From: JAXGPX01 sp040766745
Lineage (GTDB): Bacteria > Bacillota > Sulfobacillia > Fermentithermobacillales > Fermentithermobacillaceae
NCBI GenBank assembly: GCA_040766745.1
Contig: JAXGPX010000006.1
Coordinates: 53,651-117,650, forward strand
DNA: 64,000 nucleotides
Direction: 5' to 3'
Position 1 is the first letter of the stretch. Each line of letters begins with the position of its first letter. The notes beneath the pieces were generated by a model. It had not been told where the DNA came from, did no database searches, and saw only the letters and a program-made list of their open reading frames with translations. Both the position numbers and the translations under genes were made by a program. This document shows positions 9,065-17,570 of this stretch, piece by piece.

Positions 9065-11019
9065 GCGACTTCCTCCTCTGACAACTGGGAAAGGACGATT
9101 TCCCGGTACACGCTGCAATCTTTGAGTAGCCCTTTGTGTGTTCCGTTGCCCACTATCCTGCCTTCGTCCAGTACAAGGATCCTATCTGCATCTAGAACCG
9201 TGCTCACTCGCTGTGCAACCAGAAACATGGTAGCATCTGTGATTTGCTCCCTTAGTGCAGACCTAAGCCTGGCATCGGTTTTGAAATCAAGGGCGCTGAA
9301 ACTGTCGTCGAAAATGTATATTTTTGGCCGTCTGACCAGGGCTCGTGCAATGCACAGCCTCTGCTTTTGTCCCCCGGACACATTGGTCCCACCCTGAGCG
9401 ATGTACGAATCAAACCCATCTGGCATCTGGTTCACAAAATCCAGAGCCTGAGCGATTTCGGCTGCGTACCTTACTTCCTCATCGGTGGCATCGTCTTTGC
9501 CATACCTGATATTGTCTGCGACAGAACCGCTAAACAGCACTGCTTTCTGAGGAACCAGCCCAATTCGTGCGCGCAAGTCTTCGTACGGCAGTTCCCGGAT
9601 ATTCACGCCGTCTATCAGGATCTCGCCGCTGTCCACATCATGAAACCTTGGAATCAGGCTTATAAGAGTGGACTTTCCTGACCCTGTTCCTCCAATGATC
9701 GCTGTTATCTCACCGGGTTTGGCTTTGAACGATACCTGGCTCAGCGCAGGCTTTTCGGCCCCGGGGTAACTGAACGTGACATTTCGAAATTCCACGGTTC
9801 CTCGTAGCTCGTTAAGTACTGGCATATCTGGCATATGACAACCGGCATCCTGTGACAGTGTGGCGCCACTGGTATCCGCGCCGGCCGTGGCTGTATCGGC
9901 GGTGCCCGTTGCGGCAGTATCCATGGCAGTCGCGGCCAGTTTGCCCATGTCTATGTCAGCAGTGCCCATTTCGGCAGTATCCATGCCGGTCGTAGCCAGT
10001 TTGCCCATGTCTATGCCGGCCGTGTCCATGTGGCGTGTGGCTATATCAGTGGCGTCCATTCCGCCCATGTCCATTTCTGGAACACTATCAAGAACTTCGC
10101 TAATCCTCGATGCAGACGCCGACGCACGAGGCAGCATAACGAAAATCATTGAAACCATTATCAGAGACATGAGTATCCGCATAGCATACTGAATAAACGC
10201 CATAAGTCCGCCTACTTCCAGGTAGCCTGCGTCAATCCGGTGGCTGCCAATCCAGATTATCGCGATAGTCATAAAGTTAAGTGTCAGTGTCAGCATTGGC
10301 ATCAGAGCAGCCATAATACGGTTTACCCTTACGGCTGTCCCTGTTAGGTCCTTGTTTGCCTCATCAAATCGCCGGGCCTCATAGTCAATCCGGTTAAACG
10401 CCCTGATAACTCGAACTCCAGTCAGCCCTTCTCTAAGCACAAGATTAAGCCTATCTAGTTTCTGCTGCATAGCTTTAAACAAGGGTAATCCTTTCTTGGA
10501 CACTACATATATGCCTATAGCAATAACAGGCAGAACGGCAACCAGCATCAACGAGAGTCGCGGGTCCTTGGATACCGCCATGACAATACCGCCAATGAAC
10601 ATCATTGGAGTCATGATGACCATACGCAAACTCATCAAAACAACCGCCTGAACCTGGTTGATATCGTTAGTGGTCCGGGTAATCAACGACGAGGTACCTA
10701 CTTTGTCGAACTCGTGGACCGAGAGGGAGGTAGCATGTGTAAAAACCCTGTCTCGCAGGCCCTTTCCGTAGCCGGCCGAGACTCTGGCAGATAAGTAGCC
10801 GGCCATAATGGCACAGACTGTACCTCCTAATGCCACCACCAACATGCGCCCACCAATTCGCCATATGAGGGCCGTATCGCCTCTCGCTATCCCTTTATCG
10901 ACAATATCAGCCATTAGGCTTGGAAGAGCGAGCTCAGCAAGGGATTGAAGCAAGACCAGGAGCATAACTGTAATCACCATAGGCGAAAATGGCTTCAAAT
11001 ATTCGAAGAACCGCTTCAA
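9061..11019 (-). CDS. ABC exporter partner subunit with degenerate catalytic site and repeat-filled linker
   Basis: 652 residues: six-helix exporter domain, then a nucleotide-binding domain with Walker A GGTGSGKST, signature VSGGQKQRL and Walker B IYIFDDSFSALD. The residue after the Walker B aspartate is Asp, not Glu, as in the degenerate subunit of heterodimeric exporters such as TM287/288 or BmrCD (family knowledge). Residues ~311-396, between membrane domain and ATPase, are an 85-residue tract of repeated MDTA and IDMGKLA words. Start is TTG at 11019 with GGAG 8 nt upstream. Downstream gene overlaps by 4 nt, so the two subunits are translationally coupled. Confidence 0.92.
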   Translation of the reverse strand: MKRFFEYLKPFSPMVITVMLLVLLQSLAELALPSLMADIVDKGIARGDTALIWRIGGRMLVVALGGTVCAIMAGYLSARVSAGYGKGLRDRVFTHATSLSVHEFDKVGTSSLITRTTNDINQVQAVVLMSLRMVIMTPMMFIGGIVMAVSKDPRLSLMLVAVLPVIAIGIYVVSKKGLPLFKAMQQKLDRLNLVLREGLTGVRVIRAFNRIDYEARRFDEANKDLTGTAVRVNRIMAALMPMLTLTLNFMTIAIIWIGSHRIDAGYLEVGGLMAFIQYAMRILMSLIMVSMIFVMLPRASASASRISEVLDSVPEMDMGGMDATDIATRHMDTAGIDMGKLATTGMDTAEMGTADIDMGKLAATAMDTAATGTADTATAGADTSGATLSQDAGCHMPDMPVLNELRGTVEFRNVTFSYPGAEKPALSQVSFKAKPGEITAIIGGTGSGKSTLISLIPRFHDVDSGEILIDGVNIRELPYEDLRARIGLVPQKAVLFSGSVADNIRYGKDDATDEEVRYAAEIAQALDFVNQMPDGFDSYIAQGGTNVSGGQKQRLCIARALVRRPKIYIFDDSFSALDFKTDARLRSALREQITDATMFLVAQRVSTVLDADRILVLDEGRIVGNGTHKGLLKDCSVYREIVLSQLSEEEVA

Positions 11020-11061
11020 CTCATCATCTCCTGTTCATCGACGGCCAGCACCATGACCTGT

Positions 11062-11189
11062 TTGAAATCATACCTTTCAAGACATCCTCTCAAGATGTAC
11101 TCTCAAAACATCCCCAAGAATCTCAACCCAAGACTTCCGATCGCCCTAGAACTTTGGGAAAAATCATACCTTTGCAGGTAACCGGTGCG
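11062..11189. repeat. Copies of the marR gene 3' end in the MarR-ABC spacer
   Basis: The 266-bp spacer between the MarR stop and the ABC start holds partial copies of the MarR gene's last 28 bp (11302-11329): a close one at 11160-11189 and a shorter one at 11062-11080, sharing the word AAATCATACCTTT. The remainder shows no gene; transcription from the MarR promoter into the ABC genes would run through it. Confidence 0.65.
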
Positions 11190-11285
11190 GAATCCTCCCG
11201 CCGGCATCGTCAGAGCTTAGGCGTGACATGACCATCTCTCCATCCACACCGTATATCACCGTCTACCGCAATGAGACCGTAGCCG

Positions 11286-11819
11286 TCATGTGGCATGGTC
11301 TGAAATCATACGTTTGCAGAACCGGTCCGACAGATCATCATCAATATCATCCACTGCATCACTTGGTGCATCATCTGGGCGGTGCTGGAATTCCTGTAAA
11401 GCCGCATTTAACATCTTGAGGCCGTCAACAAGCGAATCAAGCTTCTCCTTTGGAAACACAGAAAGTACTTCTGACATACAGAGGTCCATTACGTCCCTCA
11501 TAGCGGAAAAGCGTTCTTTGAGATTATCTGTAGCAAAGAGACGTACTAACCGCTGGTCAGACGGGTCCTGCCGCTTTTCGATGAACCCCTGATCAGACAA
11601 AGTATCTACTGTCTTGGAAACATGTGACTTGGCAAATCCTGTGCGCCTGGCAACTTCGCTAACAGTGCTTCCTGGAGCCTTTAGGATCTGGCCCACGATG
11701 GCCATCCCAGAATGAGGAAATCCATATTGCTGCAATACTGTATGGGCTATCCCAAACATTCCCCGGTTAACAGACTTGAGAAGGCCGGCGAACGCCTCGG
11801 CATTGACATCCTGTGACAC
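11286..11819 (-). CDS. MarR-family transcriptional regulator
   Basis: About 177 residues. The winged helix reads GSTVSEVARRTGFAKSHVSK followed by TVDTLSDQGFIEKRQDPSDQ, whose wing ends in RLVRLFAT, the conserved MarR D-x-R type region. GTG at 11819 is preferred: AGAGGTG lies 6 nt upstream, whereas the ATG 33 bp earlier has no site. It precedes the ABC exporter pair on the same strand, the classic arrangement of an auto-regulated, drug-responsive repressor. A promoter with two palindromic operators lies directly upstream. Confidence 0.9.
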   Translation of the reverse strand: MSQDVNAEAFAGLLKSVNRGMFGIAHTVLQQYGFPHSGMAIVGQILKAPGSTVSEVARRTGFAKSHVSKTVDTLSDQGFIEKRQDPSDQRLVRLFATDNLKERFSAMRDVMDLCMSEVLSVFPKEKLDSLVDGLKMLNAALQEFQHRPDDAPSDAVDDIDDDLSDRFCKRMISDHAT

Positions 11820-11905
11820 AAATCTCACCTCTTCTGGGCTGATCTCACCCACCGGTCCTGGCTAGCAAGCACGGTCAAAGGAAGGTAATATCAGCTGCCA
11901 ACTCA

Positions 11906-11947
11906 GTTCTCTGAAGAACATTCTCGGGCGAACGTTCTCAAGAGAAC
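11906..11947 (-). promoter_or_regulatory. Two palindromic operators upstream of marR
   Basis: GTTCTCAAGAGAAC (11934-11947) is a perfect 14-bp palindrome beginning 7 nt downstream of the -10 box, and GTTCTCTGAAGAAC (11906-11919) is a second copy with matching 5-bp arms, 28 bp further downstream. Location over the transcription start is what a MarR autorepressor needs; binding itself is inferred. Confidence 0.7.
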
Positions 11948-11954
11948 AATTACT

Positions 11955-11983
11955 AGTATAGTTGGGAAGTGTCAGATATGCAA
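11955..11983 (-). promoter_or_regulatory. Sigma-A-type promoter of the marR-ABC operon
   Basis: On the minus strand TTGCAT, a 17-nt spacer, and TATACT (11955-11960). Matches consensus at 4/6 and 5/6 with ideal spacing, and the palindromic operators follow immediately. Confidence 0.7.
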
Positions 11984-12119
11984 GGGTTTTTGAAAGCCGT
12001 ATTGCAGAACTGAAATCGCAGGGACTCCGCAATGGATCCCCGTATACAAGGCTTTTGAAGGCCGTATTGCCGGACAATGATGCGCGCCTGACTTGTATAA
12101 ACCCCAAATCCCCAAACGC

Positions 12120-13031
12120 CTAGACACCGTATTTTTCTACGACACCCATCTCGTTAAGCATGCGCTCCAGGGCATCGTAATGAGGGCCTGCATAATCCAG
12201 GTAAGGCTTTCTCATATGTCCTCCGGGCAAGCCTAGAATATTCAGGGCCGCCTTGATAACGATTGGGTTGGACAGGCGGTATAATTCTTCAAGCAGCGGA
12301 AACCATTTGAAATATTCAGCCCGGCATTCGTCGATAATAGTCATATCGGTCCATGGCCGCGAGTACTTTGCAGCTTCCTCCGGGATGATGTTTCCACCGA
12401 TATTGGCTGTACCCGAACCTCCTACGGCAAGGGTGGGAATCACAATAGAGTACTTGGGGTAATCGCAGCAGAGTATGTTGACCTTTCCCCCACACAGGCG
12501 CTTGACCTGCACAATCTGCTTAACATAGGGCATGGCTTCCTTATCTACAACGAAATTGGGGTGAAGTTCAGCCAGTCTGGCTATGGTCTCAGGTTCTACG
12601 TTCACGCCAAGCCGTGACGGGTTGTTGTAAATGCCACATGGAAGAGCAGTGGCGCTCATGCATGTATCTAAGTGGACAAATGCCGCATCCTGGGGAATAA
12701 GGACATAAGGCGGAACAGTGAAGATGACCCCGTCGGCTCCTTCAGACTCGCAGTATCTGGCAAACTCTACACTGGCCTCGGTAGTCGCAGATGCACAACT
12801 GAAAAACACAGGAATTCGTCCCTTGGTCATCTTGATGACCTCTTTGACAATTGCCTTCTTTTCTTCCAGTGTCAAAAGCGTCACTTCACCGGCCGAACCC
12901 AGCACAAACAATTCTGAAGTTCCATACTGAATTTGCCTGTCGATCAGCACCTTAAACGCGCCGAAATCGATTTTGTTGTCTTTTCCGAAAGGAGTCGGTA
13001 TAGCCACCCAAGAGCCAATCGGCCTTATCAT
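12120..13031 (-). CDS. Dihydrodipicolinate synthase/N-acetylneuraminate lyase family aldolase
   Basis: 303 residues, full length for the family of class I pyruvate-dependent aldolases. The substrate loop FVLGSAGEVTLLTLEEK replaces the usual GTTGE-TLT, the catalytic tyrosine is in CGIYNNPSR, and the Schiff-base lysine is in VVDKEAMPY. GAGGTGA lies 6 nt before the ATG. The altered loops make true lysine-pathway DapA less likely than a keto-acid lyase; the amino-sugar genes 8 kb away are compatible with a sialic-acid-like lyase but not evidence for it. Stands alone between repeats and marR. Confidence 0.85.
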   Translation of the reverse strand: MIRPIGSWVAIPTPFGKDNKIDFGAFKVLIDRQIQYGTSELFVLGSAGEVTLLTLEEKKAIVKEVIKMTKGRIPVFFSCASATTEASVEFARYCESEGADGVIFTVPPYVLIPQDAAFVHLDTCMSATALPCGIYNNPSRLGVNVEPETIARLAELHPNFVVDKEAMPYVKQIVQVKRLCGGKVNILCCDYPKYSIVIPTLAVGGSGTANIGGNIIPEEAAKYSRPWTDMTIIDECRAEYFKWFPLLEELYRLSNPIVIKAALNILGLPGGHMRKPYLDYAGPHYDALERMLNEMGVVEKYGV

Positions 13032-13156
13032 CGTCAGTCACCTCATTGCTTGATTTCCCTTGTACATGAATGCGGTTTTGGCATTACCTCGTCATTTTAC
13101 CATATCAAAACTGACAAAATCCGCTACCGACCGCTTGACCATATGACTTCCATAAT

Positions 13157-13280
13157 GGCTGCTTTGGTGGCTACTTTGATGCTACTTTGATGGCTGCTTT
13201 GATGCTACTTTGATGGCTGCTTTGATGCTGCTTTGATGGCTGCTTTGATGCTGCTTTGATGCTGCTTTGATGCTGCTTTG
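13157..13280. repeat. Degenerate tandem array of a GCTGCTTTGAT unit
   Basis: About eleven head-to-tail copies of an 11-12 bp word alternating GCTGCTTTGAT and GGCTACTTTGAT. It fills the 349-bp spacer (13032-13380) between the aldolase and the stalk-domain gene along with a copy of the latter's 3' end. No gene is seen. Confidence 0.9.
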
Positions 13281-13303
13281 TCCCGCCACGCTGCCTCTGC
13301 AAG

Positions 13304-13340
13304 CTACTGAAACTACTTCAAAGTCCAAACTGCCGATACC
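13304..13340 (-). repeat. Downstream copy of the stalk-domain gene 3' end
   Basis: 37 bp matching 13372-13408, which contains the stop codon and last codons (AIWILK) of the adjacent stalk-domain gene, with about 5 differences, at an offset of 68 bp beyond the stop. Confidence 0.8.
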
Positions 13341-13380
13341 TGGACTACCCTAAGCTGCTGGCACCTATGGGTTACTGAAA

Positions 13381-14340
13381 CTACTTCAGAATCCAAATCG
13401 CCGATACCGTGCCCTGCGCAGGATAAGACTCAAGTATTGGCCCCTCTATGTTCACTCTTACTTTCTGGCCTACCTTAAGATCGGCAAACTGCGCTTGAGT
13501 ACCTTCGTCCAACTCAGCTCCAGGCTCTGGTGCCTCAACTATGCAAATCTTCGTATCTTCATTGACGCTCAGCCAGATAAGAAGCGGCTCACCATTGGAC
13601 ATGGGCGCACCTTCGAACAAAAAGCGAGGCCGTCCACTGTTGTGGATTTCTTTTACAGTACCGGCCAGGTGAGAAACATCGGCCTCCGGGGGAAGGTGCT
13701 CTTCTGAGATCTGGTTAATAAGCCAAACATTGTCGTACTGCTTTACTAAAACCTCAGCCACAGTTAGGCCCGCGTCGCCTGTAGAGGTCTTGAGTGCAAA
13801 CTTCACTTTATACTGCCATGACCCATCAGACGTCTGTGACTGCTCAGTAATTTCATATTGCTCAATCCAGGGGCTGGACGTCCCTGTTACCCACCTAAGA
13901 GACGAGAAATCCTCAAGTTTCTGCTCGCGAAGTTCCTCTGACATCACAGCAAACTGAAGCGCACCGTTCCTCATTTTCACGCCGTCTGCCCACTTAACCA
14001 CTGCTTCATCAGGGCTCTTTGGAGAAAGCGCCTGCTCTAGCAAAGATATTCGCATATCATAGTTCCATTTTTCATCCTTGAACTGGTCTTTGGTGATGTG
14101 GACAGTTCTGGTATCGTTGTCCCACCGGACTTCAGCACCTAAAGATTCAGCGATCGGCCGTATTGGGGCCAGTGTCCTTCCGTCAACAATTCGGGCATCC
14201 TCAGGCTGAAGGATTTCCTTTCCACCGATAAGTATTCGGACAAAGTTGCCGCCTCCGGCAAGGGTGCCTGCGAAGGCACTTGCCCCTGCAAGCAGGATGA
14301 GAAGAATCGAACCATACAGAACAAAACGTTTCCTAAACAC
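13381..14340 (-). CDS. Secreted protein with copper amine oxidase N-terminal (stalk) domain
   Basis: 319 residues. An N-terminal hydrophobic signal segment (YGSILLILLAGASAFAG) is followed by the stalk domain VRILIGGKEILQPEDARIVD...TLAPIRPIAESLGAEVRWDN (residues ~33-85), a common cell-wall-exposed module in Bacillota. The middle region has no recognised motif; the C-terminal ~90 residues (LAGTVKEIHNSGRPRFLFEG...LKVGQKVRVNIEGPI) look like an OB-type small beta domain. GTG start at 14340 with AAAGGAG 11 nt upstream. Function unknown; likely acts outside the membrane. Confidence 0.82.
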   Translation of the reverse strand: MFRKRFVLYGSILLILLAGASAFAGTLAGGGNFVRILIGGKEILQPEDARIVDGRTLAPIRPIAESLGAEVRWDNDTRTVHITKDQFKDEKWNYDMRISLLEQALSPKSPDEAVVKWADGVKMRNGALQFAVMSEELREQKLEDFSSLRWVTGTSSPWIEQYEITEQSQTSDGSWQYKVKFALKTSTGDAGLTVAEVLVKQYDNVWLINQISEEHLPPEADVSHLAGTVKEIHNSGRPRFLFEGAPMSNGEPLLIWLSVNEDTKICIVEAPEPGAELDEGTQAQFADLKVGQKVRVNIEGPILESYPAQGTVSAIWILK

Positions 14341-14430
14341 TTTTGCCGAAACTCCTTTCTTATCGAGACTGACAGGTACGCCTACTTGCGCGTACTGTGC
14401 CTGTTTAGACGCACAGTCGTGCTGGAAGTT

Positions 14431-14650
14431 CCCTGTTCAGTCACCTGTTCAGCTCCTGGTTCGGCTCCTGGTTCAGCTCCTGGTACGGCTCCTTGCCCGG
14501 TTCCTGGCTCGGGTCCTTGCTCGGTTCCTGGTTCGGGTCCTGGCTCGGTTTTAGTTCGGGTCCTAGCTCGGCTCCTTGCCCGGTTCCTAGTTCGGGTCCT
14601 AGCTCAGTTCCTGGTTCGGGTCCTAGCTTAGTTCCTGGCCCGGTTCCTTG
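14431..14650. repeat. Degenerate 10-12-bp tandem array (GGTTCGGCTCCT family)
   Basis: Roughly twenty short units of the form GGTTCAGCTCCT / GGTTCGGGTCCT. Both strands happen to be open (Gly/Pro or Glu/Pro/Gly repeats), but there is no ribosome binding site and no domain. It forms the first half of a 1-kb divergent, gene-free spacer. Confidence 0.9.
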
Positions 14651-14704
14651 CACAATATATGTTCGTTTTGCCAGCCGAGCTTTTCTGGGGACTCAAAGTA
14701 GGTA

Positions 14705-15126
14705 GACTGGCGCAAAATCGGTGCGGTTTGAGGAGAGAGTGGTGCAGATTCGGCGCATGTTGACTTCCGGGCAAACTCGCCCGGCAGACTGGCGCAAAAT
14801 CGGTGCGGTTCGGGCAGAAAGTGGTGCGAAATCGAACTGGTTTCAGGCCAAAGTGGTGCAGGATCGGAGCGGTTGAACCGAAAGCTGATACATATTGGCT
14901 TCGGGGGAAGGCTTGCGCTGCAAATCGGTGCAGAATCGGTGGGGTTGAAGCAATAAGCGGTGCGAAACCGGACCGGTTTGACTACAAACTGGTGCAGATT
15001 CGGTGCATGTTGACTTACGGCAGAACTCAGCCGGCAAGCCGGTGCAGAATCGGTGGGGTTGGAGCAATAAGCGGTGCGAAACCGAACCGGTTTGACCGAA
15101 AACTGGTGCAGATTCGCACCGGTTGA
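14705..15126 (+). repeat. Hairpin-rich ~32-bp repeat array, locus 1 of 3
   Basis: Degenerate units of 31-32 bp built on GTGGTGCGAAATCG followed by CCGGTT and an A-rich end, assembled into longer composite units. Many contain self-complementary GGTGC...GCACC arms. The same family recurs at 31012-31440 (same orientation) and 38640-38935 (opposite). Units follow one another with no constant-repeat/unique-spacer structure. The remainder up to the galactosidase start (15127-15338) holds no gene. Confidence 0.85.
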
Positions 15127-15338
15127 TCGAAAGCAATCCGAAGAAGCAATCCGAAATTGACTGGCGAAAGCTAAATGCTAGCCACATGACGGCAAGAGGA
15201 TGGCGAAGGGATAGCAACAAAGCAAGGAGAAGAAGAGACACTGAGAGGATTTGCCTGAGCACCTAGCCGCGAACCTGAGATGAGATGATTGCCCTGAATG
15301 GCATTGAGTAAAAAAAAGAAACAAGGAAGTGAAAGCAT

Positions 15339-17528
15339 ATGCCGAAAGCCCGGAAATCCTGCGAAACTCAACATGATCTAAACAATCATCTACTCAAATA
15401 CCCTCCGGTCAGTAGCAAAGCACCATACTTCCTCCACGGCGCCGACTACAATCCCGACCAATGGCTCCATATGCCGAATATCCTCGAAGAGGACTACCGC
15501 TTGATGAAACTGGCAAAGTGCAACGTAATGAGCGTCGGGATTTTTGCATGGTCATCCATTGAGAAGGAAGAAGGCATCTTCAACTTCGGCTGGCTCGATA
15601 GCACCATGGATAACCTGCACAAGCATGGCATACACGTAATGTTGGCCACGCCAAGCGCAGCACGCCCTGCATGGCTGTCCAAGAAATACCCAGAAATTCT
15701 TAGAACCAGGGAAAACCGGGTGCGAAATCTCCACGGCGGAAGGCACCATCACTGTCTCACTTCTCCCATCTGCAGAGACAAAGTTCGCTTCTTCAACACC
15801 AAACTTGCAGAAAGATACAAAAACCACCCTGCCCTTCTGGCCTGGCATGTATCCAACGAATACGGCGGACAGTGCCATTGTGAACTATGCCAGGCGAAGT
15901 TCCGGGAATGGCTTAAGAAGAAGTATGACGGGGACCTGGATAAACTCAACAAGGCGTGGTGGGCCAACTTCTGGAGCCATACATACACAAGTTGGGATCA
16001 AATTGAATCGCCTGCACCCCACGGTGAATACTCAATCATGGGATTGCATCTTGATTGGAAGCGGTTTACCACCGACCAGACAATCGATTTCTTCAAAAAC
16101 GAAATCCAGCCGCTAAGAGAGACTACTCCTAACATACCTGTGACCACGAACTTCGATGAGTATGTGAATATTGAGAATGGAATCGACTACTGGAAGTTCG
16201 CTCCCTATGTAGACTTTATCTCATGGGATAACTACCCGTACTGGCACGGAGAACGGCCCAATCCCGTTGAAGCAAGCAGGCGGGCATTTATCCACGATAT
16301 CAACCGCTCGCTCAAAGACGGCAAGCCATTTACGCTCATGGAAAGTTCTCCAAGCGCCACAAACTGGCAACCCGTAGGCAAACTCAGGCAGCCAGGAATG
16401 CACCTGCTGGCATCACTGCAGGCTGTCGCCCACGGATCCGAGGCAGTCCAGTACTTTCAGTGGAGAAAGAGCAGGGGCTCGTACGAGAAACTTCACGGTG
16501 CCGTTGTCGGCCACTGCGGCCATGAAAACACAAGGGTCTTTGACGACGTGAAGCAAGTCGGCGAAATTCTGTCGAAGATAACTCCTGTTCTGGGAACTTC
16601 CATTGAACCCGAAGTGGCAGTGATTTACGACTGGGAAAATTTCTGGGCCTTGAGTGTCTGCATAGGCCCCCGAAGAGACAAGAAGGACTATTTCGAAACC
16701 TGCCAGAGCCACTATAGAGCATTCTGGGAAAACGGCATCCCGGTAGATGTCATAAATACGGACTGCGATTTTTCGAAATACAAGGTCCTGGTTGCCCCGA
16801 TGCTTTATATGGTCCGGCCGGGTGTGGGGGAACGAATTGAGGAATTTGTGAAGAACGGCGGGACCTTCATTACCACATACCTTAGCGGAATCGCAGATGA
16901 AAACGACCTCTGCTTCCTGGGTGGATTCCCCGGGCCGTTACGGAAAGTCACCGGTATTTGGTCTGAGGAAATCGACTGCCTCTACGACCAGAATGTGAAC
17001 TACGTGGTTTTGCTCGATGATTACGAACGCGAATTCAGGCCAGGTCCAGCCGAAGACCACTACTGTAAAACCGAGTTAGGTGTCCGGCATGAATACGAGG
17101 CCCAGGTCTTCTGCGACCTTATTCATTGTGAAACAGCCCGGCCCCTTGCAGTATATAAGGAAGATTTTTATGCCGGACGGCCTGCACTGACTGTAAACGA
17201 TTTTGGTAAAGGAAAAGCATACTACATCGCGTTCAGAAACAACCATGAGTTCCTCAGCGATTTCTACAATGCACTCATCTGCCGTTTCAGTGCAAGAGGA
17301 ATCTCATTGAAAAAGGTCCTCAATACCGAACTTCCCTATGGCGTAACTGCCCAGATGAGAACCGATGGAAGAAAGGATTATGTATTTATATCAAACTATG
17401 GCTCGCGTCCAGAAACCATTGACCTCGGCAATACGGCATACCGAGATATGGTAAGTGGGAATACATTAGCGGGCAATGTGAACATAAAGCCTTACGGTAT
17501 ATTGATACTTGAAAGGGTGGCAGATTGA
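15339..17528 (+). CDS. GH42 beta-galactosidase
   Basis: 729 residues, full length. The TIM barrel opens with FLHGADYNPDQW and MSVGIFAWSSIEKEEG; the acid/base glutamate is E174 in WHVSNEYGG, the nucleophile glutamate E335 in FTLMESSPS. The cluster CHCELC right after the acid/base (with C145 upstream) matches the zinc site of thermophile-type GH42 enzymes. A trimerisation domain (VAVIYDWENFWALS) and a small C-terminal beta domain follow. GGAAGTG lies 6-8 nt before the ATG. No signal peptide, so cytoplasmic; expected substrates are beta-galactosides or short galacto-oligosaccharides. No transporter next to it. Confidence 0.94.
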   Translation: MPKARKSCETQHDLNNHLLKYPPVSSKAPYFLHGADYNPDQWLHMPNILEEDYRLMKLAKCNVMSVGIFAWSSIEKEEGIFNFGWLDSTMDNLHKHGIHVMLATPSAARPAWLSKKYPEILRTRENRVRNLHGGRHHHCLTSPICRDKVRFFNTKLAERYKNHPALLAWHVSNEYGGQCHCELCQAKFREWLKKKYDGDLDKLNKAWWANFWSHTYTSWDQIESPAPHGEYSIMGLHLDWKRFTTDQTIDFFKNEIQPLRETTPNIPVTTNFDEYVNIENGIDYWKFAPYVDFISWDNYPYWHGERPNPVEASRRAFIHDINRSLKDGKPFTLMESSPSATNWQPVGKLRQPGMHLLASLQAVAHGSEAVQYFQWRKSRGSYEKLHGAVVGHCGHENTRVFDDVKQVGEILSKITPVLGTSIEPEVAVIYDWENFWALSVCIGPRRDKKDYFETCQSHYRAFWENGIPVDVINTDCDFSKYKVLVAPMLYMVRPGVGERIEEFVKNGGTFITTYLSGIADENDLCFLGGFPGPLRKVTGIWSEEIDCLYDQNVNYVVLLDDYEREFRPGPAEDHYCKTELGVRHEYEAQVFCDLIHCETARPLAVYKEDFYAGRPALTVNDFGKGKAYYIAFRNNHEFLSDFYNALICRFSARGISLKKVLNTELPYGVTAQMRTDGRKDYVFISNYGSRPETIDLGNTAYRDMVSGNTLAGNVNIKPYGILILERVAD

Positions 17529-17570
17529 CCAAGATGCCTGAGCTAGACGCGGTAGGGCAAGGGTAAGGAC

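Noticed and set aside
12120..13031. Calling the aldolase dapA or nanA
   Set aside because: Active-site lysine and tyrosine are present, but the GTTGE loop is altered and no pathway neighbours decide between subfamilies.
14386..14705. Pro/Gly- or Glu/Pro-repeat protein genes on either strand
   Set aside because: Open frames on both strands come from the short periodic repeat; no ribosome binding site, no non-repeat domain.
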